The notes beneath the pieces are model-generated. The model saw only the letters and a program-made list of their open reading frames with translations. It ran no database searches and was not told the origin of the DNA. A program made the position numbers and the translations under genes. 64,000 nt of DNA from Cellulomonas carbonis (GTDB lineage: Bacteria; Actinomycetota; Actinomycetes; Actinomycetales; Cellulomonadaceae): positions 310,001-374,000 of the forward strand of contig NZ_BMEB01000002.1 of NCBI RefSeq assembly GCF_014636275.1, written 5' to 3'. Position 1 is the stretch's first letter, and each line of letters opens with the position of its first letter. Positions 27,323 to 35,354 of this stretch are shown one piece after another.

Positions 27323-28311
27323 AGGTCCTGGTCACGGGCGCGTCGGGTCTGCTCGGCCGCACGACCGCCGAGCAGCTGCGTGACGCCGGCCACGACGTCC
27401 GCACGTTCCAGCGCCGACCGAGCGGCGTCGACGGCGCCGAGGACGTGCTGGGCTCGGTGACCGACGCCGACGACGTGGACCGCGCCGTCCGCGGCGTCGA
27501 CGCCGTCGTCCACCTGGCGGCCAAGGTGTCGCTCGCGGGCGACCCCGCGGACTTCCGGCGCGTCAACGTCGACGGCACCCGGACCGTCCTCGGCGCGGCG
27601 CGGCGGCACGGCGCGACCGACGTCGTGCACGTGTCCTCGCCGTCCGTCGCGCACACGGGCACGTCGATCGTCGGGGCGGACGCGCCACCCGCCGACCCGG
27701 ACGGGACGCACGGCGAGTACGCGCGCACCAAGGCCGAGGCGGAGCTGCTCGCGCTCGGGGCTGACGGGGACCTGCGCGTCGTCGCGATCCGGCCGCACGT
27801 CGTCTGGGGTCCCGGCGACGAGCAGCTCGTCGCGCGCATTGCGGAGCGGGCCCGGACGGGGCGGCTGCCGCTGCTCGGCCACGGCGCGGCGCTCATCGAC
27901 ACGACGTACCTCGACAACGCCGCGTCGGCGCTGGTCGCGGCCCTGGGGCGGCTCGGCGACGACGACGGCACCGTGCGCGGACGGGCGTACGTCGTCACCA
28001 ACGGCGAGCCGCGGACGGTGGCGGAGATGGTCGCCGGGATCTGCGCGGCGGTCGGTGCGCCACCGCCGCGGTTCCGGGTGCCGGGCGCCGTCGCGCGCGG
28101 TGCGGGTGCCGCGGTCGAGGCCGCGTGGGCGCGCCTCCCGCTCGAGGGGGCCGACGGCGAGCCGCCCATGACGCGGTTCCTCGCGGAGCAGCTCTCGACC
28201 GCGCACTGGTTCGACCAGCGCCGCACGCGCGCCGACCTGCGGTGGGCACCAGCGGTGTCGATCGACGGGGGCCTGCACCGCCTCGCCGCCTGGCACACCG
28301 CGCGCGCCTGA
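27319..28311 (+). CDS. oleD: OleD, 2-alkyl-3-ketoalkanoate reductase
   Basis: A 330-residue extended short-chain dehydrogenase with NAD(P) motif TGASGLLG at the N-terminus and the catalytic Tyr134-x-x-x-Lys138 in GEYARTKAE; the Ser is in HVSSPSV. It reduces the OleA product to the 2-alkyl-3-hydroxyalkanoate that OleC lactonises. GTG overlaps the oleBC stop in a GTGA junction, so all three ole genes are coupled in one message. The chemical order (A, D, C, B) differs from gene order. Downstream are tandem repeats and a palindrome, then a convergent GNAT gene. Confidence 0.94.
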   Translation: MKVLVTGASGLLGRTTAEQLRDAGHDVRTFQRRPSGVDGAEDVLGSVTDADDVDRAVRGVDAVVHLAAKVSLAGDPADFRRVNVDGTRTVLGAARRHGATDVVHVSSPSVAHTGTSIVGADAPPADPDGTHGEYARTKAEAELLALGADGDLRVVAIRPHVVWGPGDEQLVARIAERARTGRLPLLGHGAALIDTTYLDNAASALVAALGRLGDDDGTVRGRAYVVTNGEPRTVAEMVAGICAAVGAPPPRFRVPGAVARGAGAAVEAAWARLPLEGADGEPPMTRFLAEQLSTAHWFDQRRTRADLRWAPAVSIDGGLHRLAAWHTARA

Positions 28312-28329
28312 CCGGCTCGCCATCCGCCG

Positions 28330-28400
28330 CGCCGACCCGCACACGCCCGTCACGCCGACCCGCACGCCCGCCGTCACGCCGACCCGCACGCCCGCCGTCA
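28330..28400. repeat. Tandem repeat, three units of 23-24 bp
   Basis: Three adjacent units of CGCCGACCCGCACGCCCG plus CCGTCA, the last two identical at 24 bp and the first 23 bp with small changes. They abut the palindromic element at 28401, which begins with the same CGCCGA. The repeat lies just after oleD. There are no spacers, so it is not a CRISPR. Confidence 0.75.
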
Positions 28401-28474
28401 CGCCGACTTCGCGCATCTGCGTCGAGCTCGTGGTCGAGCGACGCGAAGTCGGCCGGAGATGCGCGAAGTCGGCG
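28401..28474. repeat. Dispersed palindromic repeat, family 1, copy B
   Basis: A 74-bp element whose ends are a perfect 18-base inverted repeat (CGCCGACTTCGCGCATCT and its complement), with a third copy of CGCGAAGTCGGC inside. The same plan and length are seen at 2041-2114. It lies between the convergent oleD and GNAT genes, where it could act as a two-way terminator. Confidence 0.75.
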
Positions 28475-28523
28475 AGACCGGCCCGCCGTCCGGGGCCGGT
28501 GGTGCCGGTGGGCGGTGGCGCCG

Positions 28524-29048
28524 TCAGTGAGCGAGGGCCGCCGGGCCGGCCATGCGGACCAGGCGGACCATGCGGATCGCGCGGACGCCGTCGTCGACCC
28601 GGCTCCGGCCGTCCGGTGCGAAGCCGTGCCTGCGGTAGAAGGCCTGCGCTCGCGGGTTGGGGTCGGCGACCCACAGGCCGACCGGTCCCTCGACGTCCAG
28701 CACGGCGTCCATGAGCGCCGCCCCGGCACCCGAGCCGTGCACCTCCGCGAGGGTGTACAGCACGTACAGCTGGCGCGACCACGCGTCGGTCACGTCGAGC
28801 GGGGGTCCGGCGAGCGCGACGCCGACGACGACGCCGTGCCGCTCGGCGAGCGCAGCGACGCGGTCGGGCCGGTCGTCGGCGAGCACCGTCGACCAGAACC
28901 GCTCCCGCCGCTCGACCGCGCTCGGGTCGTCGACAACCTCGTCGCGCATGAGCCCCCGGTAGGTCTCGCGCCAGCTCTGCACGTGCGCGCGGGCGAGGGC
29001 GGGCACGTCGGCCGGCACGGGCCGGCGCACGACGATCGACGACGCCAT
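28524..29048 (-). CDS. GNAT-family N-acetyltransferase
   Basis: A 174-residue single-domain acetyltransferase. The acetyl-CoA loop is VHGSGAGAALMDAVL, preceded by the YVLYTLAEV strand, and the later NPRAQAFYRRHGF element is the usual motif B. The N-terminus (VVRRPVPADVPALARAHVQSW) matches RimI-like members of unknown substrate. GAGACT ends six bases before the ATG, which suggests a leaderless start. No operon partner is present. The substrate cannot be predicted. Confidence 0.9.
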   Translation of the reverse strand: MASSIVVRRPVPADVPALARAHVQSWRETYRGLMRDEVVDDPSAVERRERFWSTVLADDRPDRVAALAERHGVVVGVALAGPPLDVTDAWSRQLYVLYTLAEVHGSGAGAALMDAVLDVEGPVGLWVADPNPRAQAFYRRHGFAPDGRSRVDDGVRAIRMVRLVRMAGPAALAH

Positions 29049-29104
29049 CGTCGAAGTCTCGCACCGCACCCTCGAGTCAGGGCTCCCGGGCCGTGGGCAC
29101 CCCC

Positions 29105-29162
29105 TTGACCCGTCGATGTGAGCGTGAACATGATGGGCCGCATCAGTTCTACAACGATGTAG
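29105..29162 (+). promoter_or_regulatory. Putative arabinanase promoter with LacI-type operator and second dyad
   Basis: TTGACC (29105-29110) and CATGAT (29129-29134) are spaced 18 bases and fit a vegetative promoter. In the spacer TGTGAGCGTGAACA (29117-29130) matches the LacI-family pattern TGTTAGCGCTAACA at 11 of 14 positions. Just downstream CTACAACGATGTAG (29149-29162) is a dyad with arms CTACA/TGTAG. A repressor on either site would block the promoter. Sugar-responsive control of the downstream arabinanase is the inference. Confidence 0.55.
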
Positions 29163-29177
29163 ATGGGGGAGCAGCCC

Positions 29178-30614
29178 ATGCAGACGTCCGACACCACCCG
29201 CCCCGCGGGAGCCCCGGCCGGCCCGACGTGGACCCGTCGTCGGCTCGCCGGCGTCACCGCCGCGGTCGCCGCGGTCGGCCTGGCCGTGAGCGGCACCGCA
29301 GCCGCCCTGCCGAGCGGGACGGCACCCGCCACCGCCCTCGGGAGCGACGGCCGACCCGCCGACACCACGCTGCCGACCGGCGGCCTCAGCGTCACGGGCG
29401 AGACGTCGCCGATCCACGACCCCGCGCTCGTCGTCGAGGGCGACACGTGGCACGTCTTCTCGACCGGGCTGGTCAACCGCGAGAACGGCGGCACCGTCCA
29501 GCACTGGATCTCACGCGACGCGGGCGTCTCGTGGGAGTACGTGGGCACGATCTGGCCCGAGATCCCGACGTGGATCGACGAGCGCATCCCGGGCCTCGAC
29601 AACCTCTGGGCACCCGAGGTCCACGAGGACGACGGCACGTACTACCTCTACTACTCGGCCTCGACGTTCGGCTCCAGCACGTCGCTCACCGCGCTCGCGA
29701 CCGCGACGACGCTCGACCCCGAGGACCCGGACTACGGCTGGACCGACCAGGGCGAGGTCGTCTCGTCGCCCGTCGTCGGCCTGCCCGACGGCAAGACGTT
29801 CAACGCGATCGACGCGGGCATCGTCGAGGACGCCGACGGCACGCACTGGATGGCGATCGGCTCCTACTGGTACGGCATCTGGCTCGTCGAGCTGGACTGG
29901 CCGAGCGGCAAGCCGGTCGAGAACTGGCAGGAGAGCGCGGTCAACCTCGCGGACCGGTTCGTGCCCGGCAACCCGATCGAGGCGCCGTACATCTACGAGC
30001 ACGACGGCTGGTACTACCTGTTCGTCTCGTTCGACGCGTGCTGTGCGGGCGGCGACTCGACCTACAAGGTCGCCGTCGGCCGGTCGCGCGACGTCACCGG
30101 TCCGTACCTGGACCAGGACGGCCGCGACATGTTCGGCGGCGGCGGCACGGTGATCCTCGAGGAGCACGGCGCCATGGTCGGGCCGGGCGGCCAGTCGGTC
30201 GCCGACGGCGTCCTCGCGTTCCACTACTACGACGCGCTCAACGAGGAGGTCCCGTACTTCCCGACGCTCGGCCTCCAGCGCCTCGCGTGGGTCGACGGCT
30301 GGCCCGTCGTGGACCAGACGGTCGAGCCGGCCGCCGTCGTCGGGCAGCCGCAGGACACGCAACCCGGACGCGCCGCCGTCCTCGAGGCGGAGGTGACGGG
30401 CACCCCCGCGCCCGTCGCGCGCTGGCAGGTGTCCGACGACGGCGCGACGTGGACGGACGTGACCGTCGAGCGCGTCCACGACGGCACGACGACGCTGAGG
30501 GTCCCGACGCGCGACGTCGTCGGCGACCGGTCGTGGCGCGTCGTCGTCGAGAACCCGCACGGGACCGCCACGAGCGAGCCCGTCACCCCGTGGGGTCCGC
30601 CCGGCCGCAGCTGA
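29178..30614 (+). CDS. Secreted GH43 arabinan endo-1,5-alpha-L-arabinosidase
   Basis: A 478-residue exported enzyme. The N-terminal TRRRLAG followed by a hydrophobic run and GTAAA is a signal peptide, possibly twin-arginine. The five-bladed propeller carries the GH43 residues: base Asp81 (SPIHDPALVV), Asp212 (FNAIDAGIV) and acid Glu268 (GNPIEAPYIY). The spacing and the DNLWAPEVH block resemble arabinanases more than xylosidases. After about residue 390 an Ig-like domain follows (QPGRAAVLEAEVTGTP, ARWQVSDDGATW). ATG 29178 is used because GGGGGAG lies seven bases upstream; ATG 29163 lacks this. It would cut arabinan from plant cell walls. Confidence 0.93.
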   Translation: MQTSDTTRPAGAPAGPTWTRRRLAGVTAAVAAVGLAVSGTAAALPSGTAPATALGSDGRPADTTLPTGGLSVTGETSPIHDPALVVEGDTWHVFSTGLVNRENGGTVQHWISRDAGVSWEYVGTIWPEIPTWIDERIPGLDNLWAPEVHEDDGTYYLYYSASTFGSSTSLTALATATTLDPEDPDYGWTDQGEVVSSPVVGLPDGKTFNAIDAGIVEDADGTHWMAIGSYWYGIWLVELDWPSGKPVENWQESAVNLADRFVPGNPIEAPYIYEHDGWYYLFVSFDACCAGGDSTYKVAVGRSRDVTGPYLDQDGRDMFGGGGTVILEEHGAMVGPGGQSVADGVLAFHYYDALNEEVPYFPTLGLQRLAWVDGWPVVDQTVEPAAVVGQPQDTQPGRAAVLEAEVTGTPAPVARWQVSDDGATWTDVTVERVHDGTTTLRVPTRDVVGDRSWRVVVENPHGTATSEPVTPWGPPGRS

Positions 30615-30631
30615 CGCGACGCCCGGGACAC

Positions 30632-30672
30632 GCCGAGGGGCCGGTGACCACGACGGTCACCGGCCCCTCGGC
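30632..30672. terminator. Strong bidirectional terminator between arabinanase and gdhA
   Basis: Perfect 18-base arms (GCCGAGGGGCCGGTGACC and its complement) flank a five-base loop ACGAC. It lies 17 bases after the arabinanase stop and 56 bases beyond the gdhA stop on the other strand, so it can serve both convergent genes. There is no U tract. Confidence 0.9.
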
Positions 30673-30728
30673 CGTCCTTGCCGGTGCGCCGTCCGGTCGC
30701 CCCGTTCGGCGGCGTCGGACGACGCGGC

Positions 30729-32210
<1,482 letters not shown>

Positions 32211-32353
32211 TCATCGCCGGCGGTCCGGCGGACCACGTGCTGCCGCACCCGGGACGTAGGACCCTCCCGCCCGCCGCCGACGAGGCGGACGGTGGAGGTG
32301 AACGGCCCGTGTGCCGACCTCCGGGCGCGGGCCCCGTCCGGGAGGAGGACGCC

Positions 32354-33199
32354 ATGACCCGCCCCGTCGTCGTCGGTGCGGAGGGCACCGACTCCAGCCG
32401 GCCCGCGCTGGTCTGGGCAGCGCACGCGGCACGGCTGCGGAACGCACCCCTCGTCGTCGTGCACGCCGTCGGCTACCCGCCCCTCGCGGTGGACTTCGCG
32501 TACGACGACGCGCTCGAGCAGGCCGCGCAGGCCGTGCTCACCGACGCCGAGAAGCAGGTCCTCGAGGCCGTCCCCGACCTGGAGGCCCGCACCGAGGTCG
32601 ACCGGCAGAGCCCGGGCCGCGCCCTGACGTCGCGCTCGGCCGACGCGCAGCTGCTCGTCGTCGGGACGCACCGCATGACCCGCACCGAGCGCATGTTCTC
32701 GGGTTCCCTCGCGTACCAGGTGGCCGCGGGCGCCGAGTGCCCCGTGGCGATCGTGCCGGCGCTCGCCGACGACGCCTCGCCGCGCGTCGTGGTCGGCGCG
32801 GACGGCTCGCCCGACTCGCTCGCCGCGATCCGCGCGGCCGCCGTCGAGGCGGACCGGACCGGTGCCGAGCTGCACGTCGTCCACGCCTGGGCCGCGCCCG
32901 TCGCGTACCTCGAGTTCGGCTACGCGATCGGCGGTCCCGACAAGGCCGTCGAGGACAGCGCGCGCGTCGTGCTCGCGGAGTCCGTCGCGGGCCTCGCGGA
33001 GGACTTCCCGGACCTGCCGGTCCACCGCCACCTCCTGCGGGCCGACCCGTCGACCGCGCTGCTCGACGCGGCACGCGACGCACGTCTCGTCGTGGTCGGC
33101 AGCCGCGGCAGGCAGGGCGTCGCGCGCATGCTGCTCGGCTCGGTGAGCCACGCGATCGTGCTGCACGCGCCGTGCCCCGTCCTCGTCGTGCGCCGCTGA
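32354..33199 (+). CDS. Universal stress protein, two UspA domains (first of a tandem pair)
   Basis: A 281-residue protein of two UspA domains. The first (residues 1-140) ends VVGTHRMTRTERMFSGS, which departs from the ATP-binding G-2x-G-9x-G(S/T) pattern. The second ends VVGSRGRQGVARMLLGSVSH, which fits it exactly. So ATP binding is expected only in the second domain. GGAGGAGGA lies upstream of the ATG. The next gene, one base after the stop, is a paralogue with the same layout, so the pair arose by duplication. Such proteins support survival in hypoxia or stationary phase in actinobacteria. Confidence 0.93.
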   Translation: MTRPVVVGAEGTDSSRPALVWAAHAARLRNAPLVVVHAVGYPPLAVDFAYDDALEQAAQAVLTDAEKQVLEAVPDLEARTEVDRQSPGRALTSRSADAQLLVVGTHRMTRTERMFSGSLAYQVAAGAECPVAIVPALADDASPRVVVGADGSPDSLAAIRAAAVEADRTGAELHVVHAWAAPVAYLEFGYAIGGPDKAVEDSARVVLAESVAGLAEDFPDLPVHRHLLRADPSTALLDAARDARLVVVGSRGRQGVARMLLGSVSHAIVLHAPCPVLVVRR

Positions 33200-33200
33200 G

Positions 33201-34037
33201 GTGCGCGCCGTCGACCTGCCCGTCGTCGTGGGGATCTCCACGACCGGGTCCAGCGACGCCGCGGTGCGGTGGGCCGCCCGCGCGGCCGCCGACCGCGGCG
33301 CACCGCTGGTGCTGCTGCACGCCGTCGGGCCCGACGTGCCCGTGACGGCCGACCTCGGCGACCCGACGCGTGCGGTGCTCGCGAGCGCCGCGGACGCCGC
33401 CCGGGCGGAGGCGCCGTCCGTCGCCGTGACGACCGAGGTGTCGCACGAGCGCGCGGGTCACGCCCTCACGCGCGCGTCGGGCGAGGCCCAGCTCGTCGTC
33501 GTCGGGACGCACCGGCTCACGGCGGCCGAGCGCGTGCTCGGCTCGCGGGCGTACCAGGTCGTCGCCGGGTCCGACTGCGCGGTCGCGGTCGTCCCCGCGC
33601 TCCCCGGCCCCGACGCCGACCGCGTCGTCGTCGGCAGCGACGGGTCGGCGCACGCGGCCGTCGCGGTGCGGGCGGCCGCGGTCGAGGCGGAGCGAACGGG
33701 CAGCCGGCTCGTCGTCGTGCACGCGTGGGAGCGGCCGCCGGTCTACGCGGAGATGGGGGTCATCGCCGGGGGCTTCGAGGAGGGCGCCGCGGCCGACGCG
33801 GCCGCGACCCTGACCGAGTCGCTCGCGTCGGTCGAGCGTGCGCACCCGGCGCTGCACGTGCGGCCGCACCTGGTGCAGGGCGTGCCCGCGCGCGCCCTGC
33901 TCGACGAGGCGGCGGGTGCGCGGCTGCTCGTCGTCGGCAGCCGCGGCCTGCACGGCGTCGCGCGCATGCTGCTGGGTTCCGTGAGCCATGCCGTGCTGCT
34001 GCGCGCGCCGTGCCCCGTGCTGGTGGTGCGCAGGTAG
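33201..34037 (+). CDS. Universal stress protein, two UspA domains (second of a tandem pair)
   Basis: A 278-residue paralogue of the upstream protein. Again the first domain has a degenerate loop (VVGTHRLTAAERVLGS) and the second an intact G-2x-G-9x-GS loop (VVGSRGLHGVARMLLGSVSH). The C-terminal APCPVLVVRR end is identical in both. The GTG lies one base past the upstream stop with only a weak GAG before it, so translation is probably coupled. The shared degenerate/intact pattern suggests both copies came from one already two-domain ancestor. Confidence 0.92.
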   Translation: MRAVDLPVVVGISTTGSSDAAVRWAARAAADRGAPLVLLHAVGPDVPVTADLGDPTRAVLASAADAARAEAPSVAVTTEVSHERAGHALTRASGEAQLVVVGTHRLTAAERVLGSRAYQVVAGSDCAVAVVPALPGPDADRVVVGSDGSAHAAVAVRAAAVEAERTGSRLVVVHAWERPPVYAEMGVIAGGFEEGAAADAAATLTESLASVERAHPALHVRPHLVQGVPARALLDEAAGARLLVVGSRGLHGVARMLLGSVSHAVLLRAPCPVLVVRR

Positions 34038-34092
34038 ACCCCTCGGTGACGGGGACGGGCGCCCGCGGGCGGAGTCGGCCACGATGGAGGAC

Positions 34093-34689
34093 GTGACCGA
34101 CACGACGCCACCGGGCCCGGGCGGGAGCCCGTCCCCGTCACCGGGTGACGCGCCTGCTCCCACCCCCGGGGAGGAGCGCGCCGTCGCCGCGCTCGACGGC
34201 TCCGGGCTGCGCTACCGCCTCGTGCGGCACGGGCCCGTCCGCAGCCTCGCCGAGGCGGCGGCCGCGCGGCGCGTGACGCCCGACCGCGTCGTCAAGACGA
34301 TGGTCGTGCGGCGCGGCGAGGGCGACCACCTGTTCGTGCTCGTCCCGGGCGACCGGACGATCTCGTGGCCGAAGCTGCGCGAGCTCCTGGGTGTGTCCCG
34401 CCTGTCGATGCCCGACGCGCGGGCCGCGCGCGAGGTCACCGGGTACGAGCGCGGGACGATCACGCCGTTCGGGTCGCTCACGGCGCTGCCCGTCGTCGCG
34501 GACGCGCGCGTGCCGGGGCACCCGGTCTCGATCGGGGCCGGCGCGCACGGCGTCGCGGCGACGGTCGACGGGAGCCGCCTCGTGCTCGCGCTCGGTGCGA
34601 CGGTCGCGGACGTGACGGACCCCGAGGCCCCACGGGACGACGACGCGGCCGGCGGGCGCAGCGACGGGTCCGCTGCTCCGCCCGGGTGA
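34093..34689 (+). CDS. YbaK/EbsC-type aminoacyl-tRNA deacylase
   Basis: A 198-residue protein with a YbaK-like editing domain. The conserved Lys lies in TPDRVVKTMVVRR, followed by LVPGDRTISWPKLRELLGV and the SIGAGAHGVA loop. Family members free wrongly charged Cys- or Pro-tRNA. The N-terminal 30 residues (PPGPGGSPSPSPGDAPAPTP) and the C-terminal tail are low-complexity and not part of the domain. GTG 34093 is preferred because CACGAT ends seven bases upstream; ATG 34084 overlaps that box. The gene is single. Confidence 0.88.
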   Translation: MTDTTPPGPGGSPSPSPGDAPAPTPGEERAVAALDGSGLRYRLVRHGPVRSLAEAAAARRVTPDRVVKTMVVRRGEGDHLFVLVPGDRTISWPKLRELLGVSRLSMPDARAAREVTGYERGTITPFGSLTALPVVADARVPGHPVSIGAGAHGVAATVDGSRLVLALGATVADVTDPEAPRDDDAAGGRSDGSAAPPG

Positions 34690-34774
34690 CGTCCGTCACG
34701 GCCGTGCGGGGAGAGGTCGCCGTCGGGCCCGGCTCGTCGGGCGGCTGTCAGGGTCGGGACCTAGTGTCGGCTGC

Positions 34775-34798
34775 GCGGCCGGGAACCCTGCCGGCCGC
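34775..34798 (+). other. Hairpin in the leader of the STAS gene
   Basis: GCGGCCGG and CCGGCCGC form a perfect eight-base stem with an eight-base loop, just downstream of a TAGTGT hexamer (34762-34767) that could be the -10 box. It would fold near the 5' end of the message, before GGAGAGAG and the GTG at 34847. Its role is unknown. Confidence 0.4.
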
Positions 34799-34846
34799 CG
34801 GTTCGTCCTCCCTCGGGAGAGAACGCAGTCGACCCGGAGAGAGCCA

Positions 34847-35236
34847 GTGATCCACGACGACGTGACAGCCGACCTCGCCGCGCCCGCGGACGCGGGACCG
34901 GTCCTGGACGAGCCGGCGGACGGGATCGACGTCGCCGACGAGGGTCACCGGCTGCTCGTGCGCCTCCGCGGCGAGATCGACGCGGGCCTGCGCGAGCAGG
35001 CGAGCCGCGCGATGGTCGAGTGCATGCAGCGGGACCTGCCCGTCGTGGCCGACCTCGCGGCCGTCACGTTCATCGACTCGTCGGGCCTCGCGTTCCTGCT
35101 CCAGCTGCACAAGGTCGGTCTCGAGGAGGGGCGGCCGCTCGTGCTGCGCGACCCGCAGGCGAACGTGCTCGAGCTGCTCGACATGATCGGGATGGGCGGC
35201 GTCATGGCCGTCGAGTCGAGCGCGCCGGTCGCCTGA
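34847..35236 (+). CDS. STAS-domain anti-sigma factor antagonist
   Basis: A 129-residue protein, mostly one STAS domain from about residue 33 (HRLLVRLRGEIDAG). The phosphorylatable Ser is in TFIDSSGLAFLL (Ser78 or Ser79), as in SpoIIAA/RsbV. Such proteins release a sigma factor by binding its anti-sigma kinase when unphosphorylated. No RsbW-type kinase, phosphatase or sigma gene is adjacent, so the partner is elsewhere. The first 30 residues are an acidic Ala/Asp-rich tail. The stop codon lies inside a 35-bp tandem duplication. Confidence 0.9.
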   Translation: MIHDDVTADLAAPADAGPVLDEPADGIDVADEGHRLLVRLRGEIDAGLREQASRAMVECMQRDLPVVADLAAVTFIDSSGLAFLLQLHKVGLEEGRPLVLRDPQANVLELLDMIGMGGVMAVESSAPVA

Positions 35237-35283
35237 CGCCGTGGCGTCAGTCGAGCGCGCCGGTCGCCTGACGCCGTGGCGTC
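35214..35283. repeat. 35-bp direct duplication across the STAS gene stop
   Basis: Two perfect adjacent copies of a 35-bp unit, 35214-35248 and 35249-35283. Each carries the coding end (SSAPVA, stop) and a TGACGCC-GT-GGCGTCA palindrome; the second palindrome is off by one base. The first copy is read as protein, the second is untranslated. It looks like a recent tandem duplication. Confidence 0.9.
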
Positions 35284-35304
35284 GCCGGGTCGCGCCGGAC
35301 GGCG

Positions 35305-35338
35305 CGAGGGCGCCGCCGCGGCTGCGGCGACGCCCTCG
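35305..35338. terminator. Terminator hairpin between STAS and S9 peptidase genes
   Basis: Arms CGAGGGCGCCGCCGC and GCGGCGACGCCCTCG pair at 14 of 15 positions with loop GGCT. It lies between convergent genes and can serve both. Confidence 0.8.
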
Positions 35339-35354
35339 AGCGGGTGCGGTGGGC

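Noticed and set aside
28330..28400. Possible CRISPR array
   Set aside because: Units are directly adjacent with no spacers, only three units, and there are no cas genes in the window.
29163..29177. Earlier ATG (29163) as start of the arabinanase
   Set aside because: It overlaps the CTACA/TGTAG dyad and has no Shine-Dalgarno, while ATG 29178 has GGGGGAG at proper distance.
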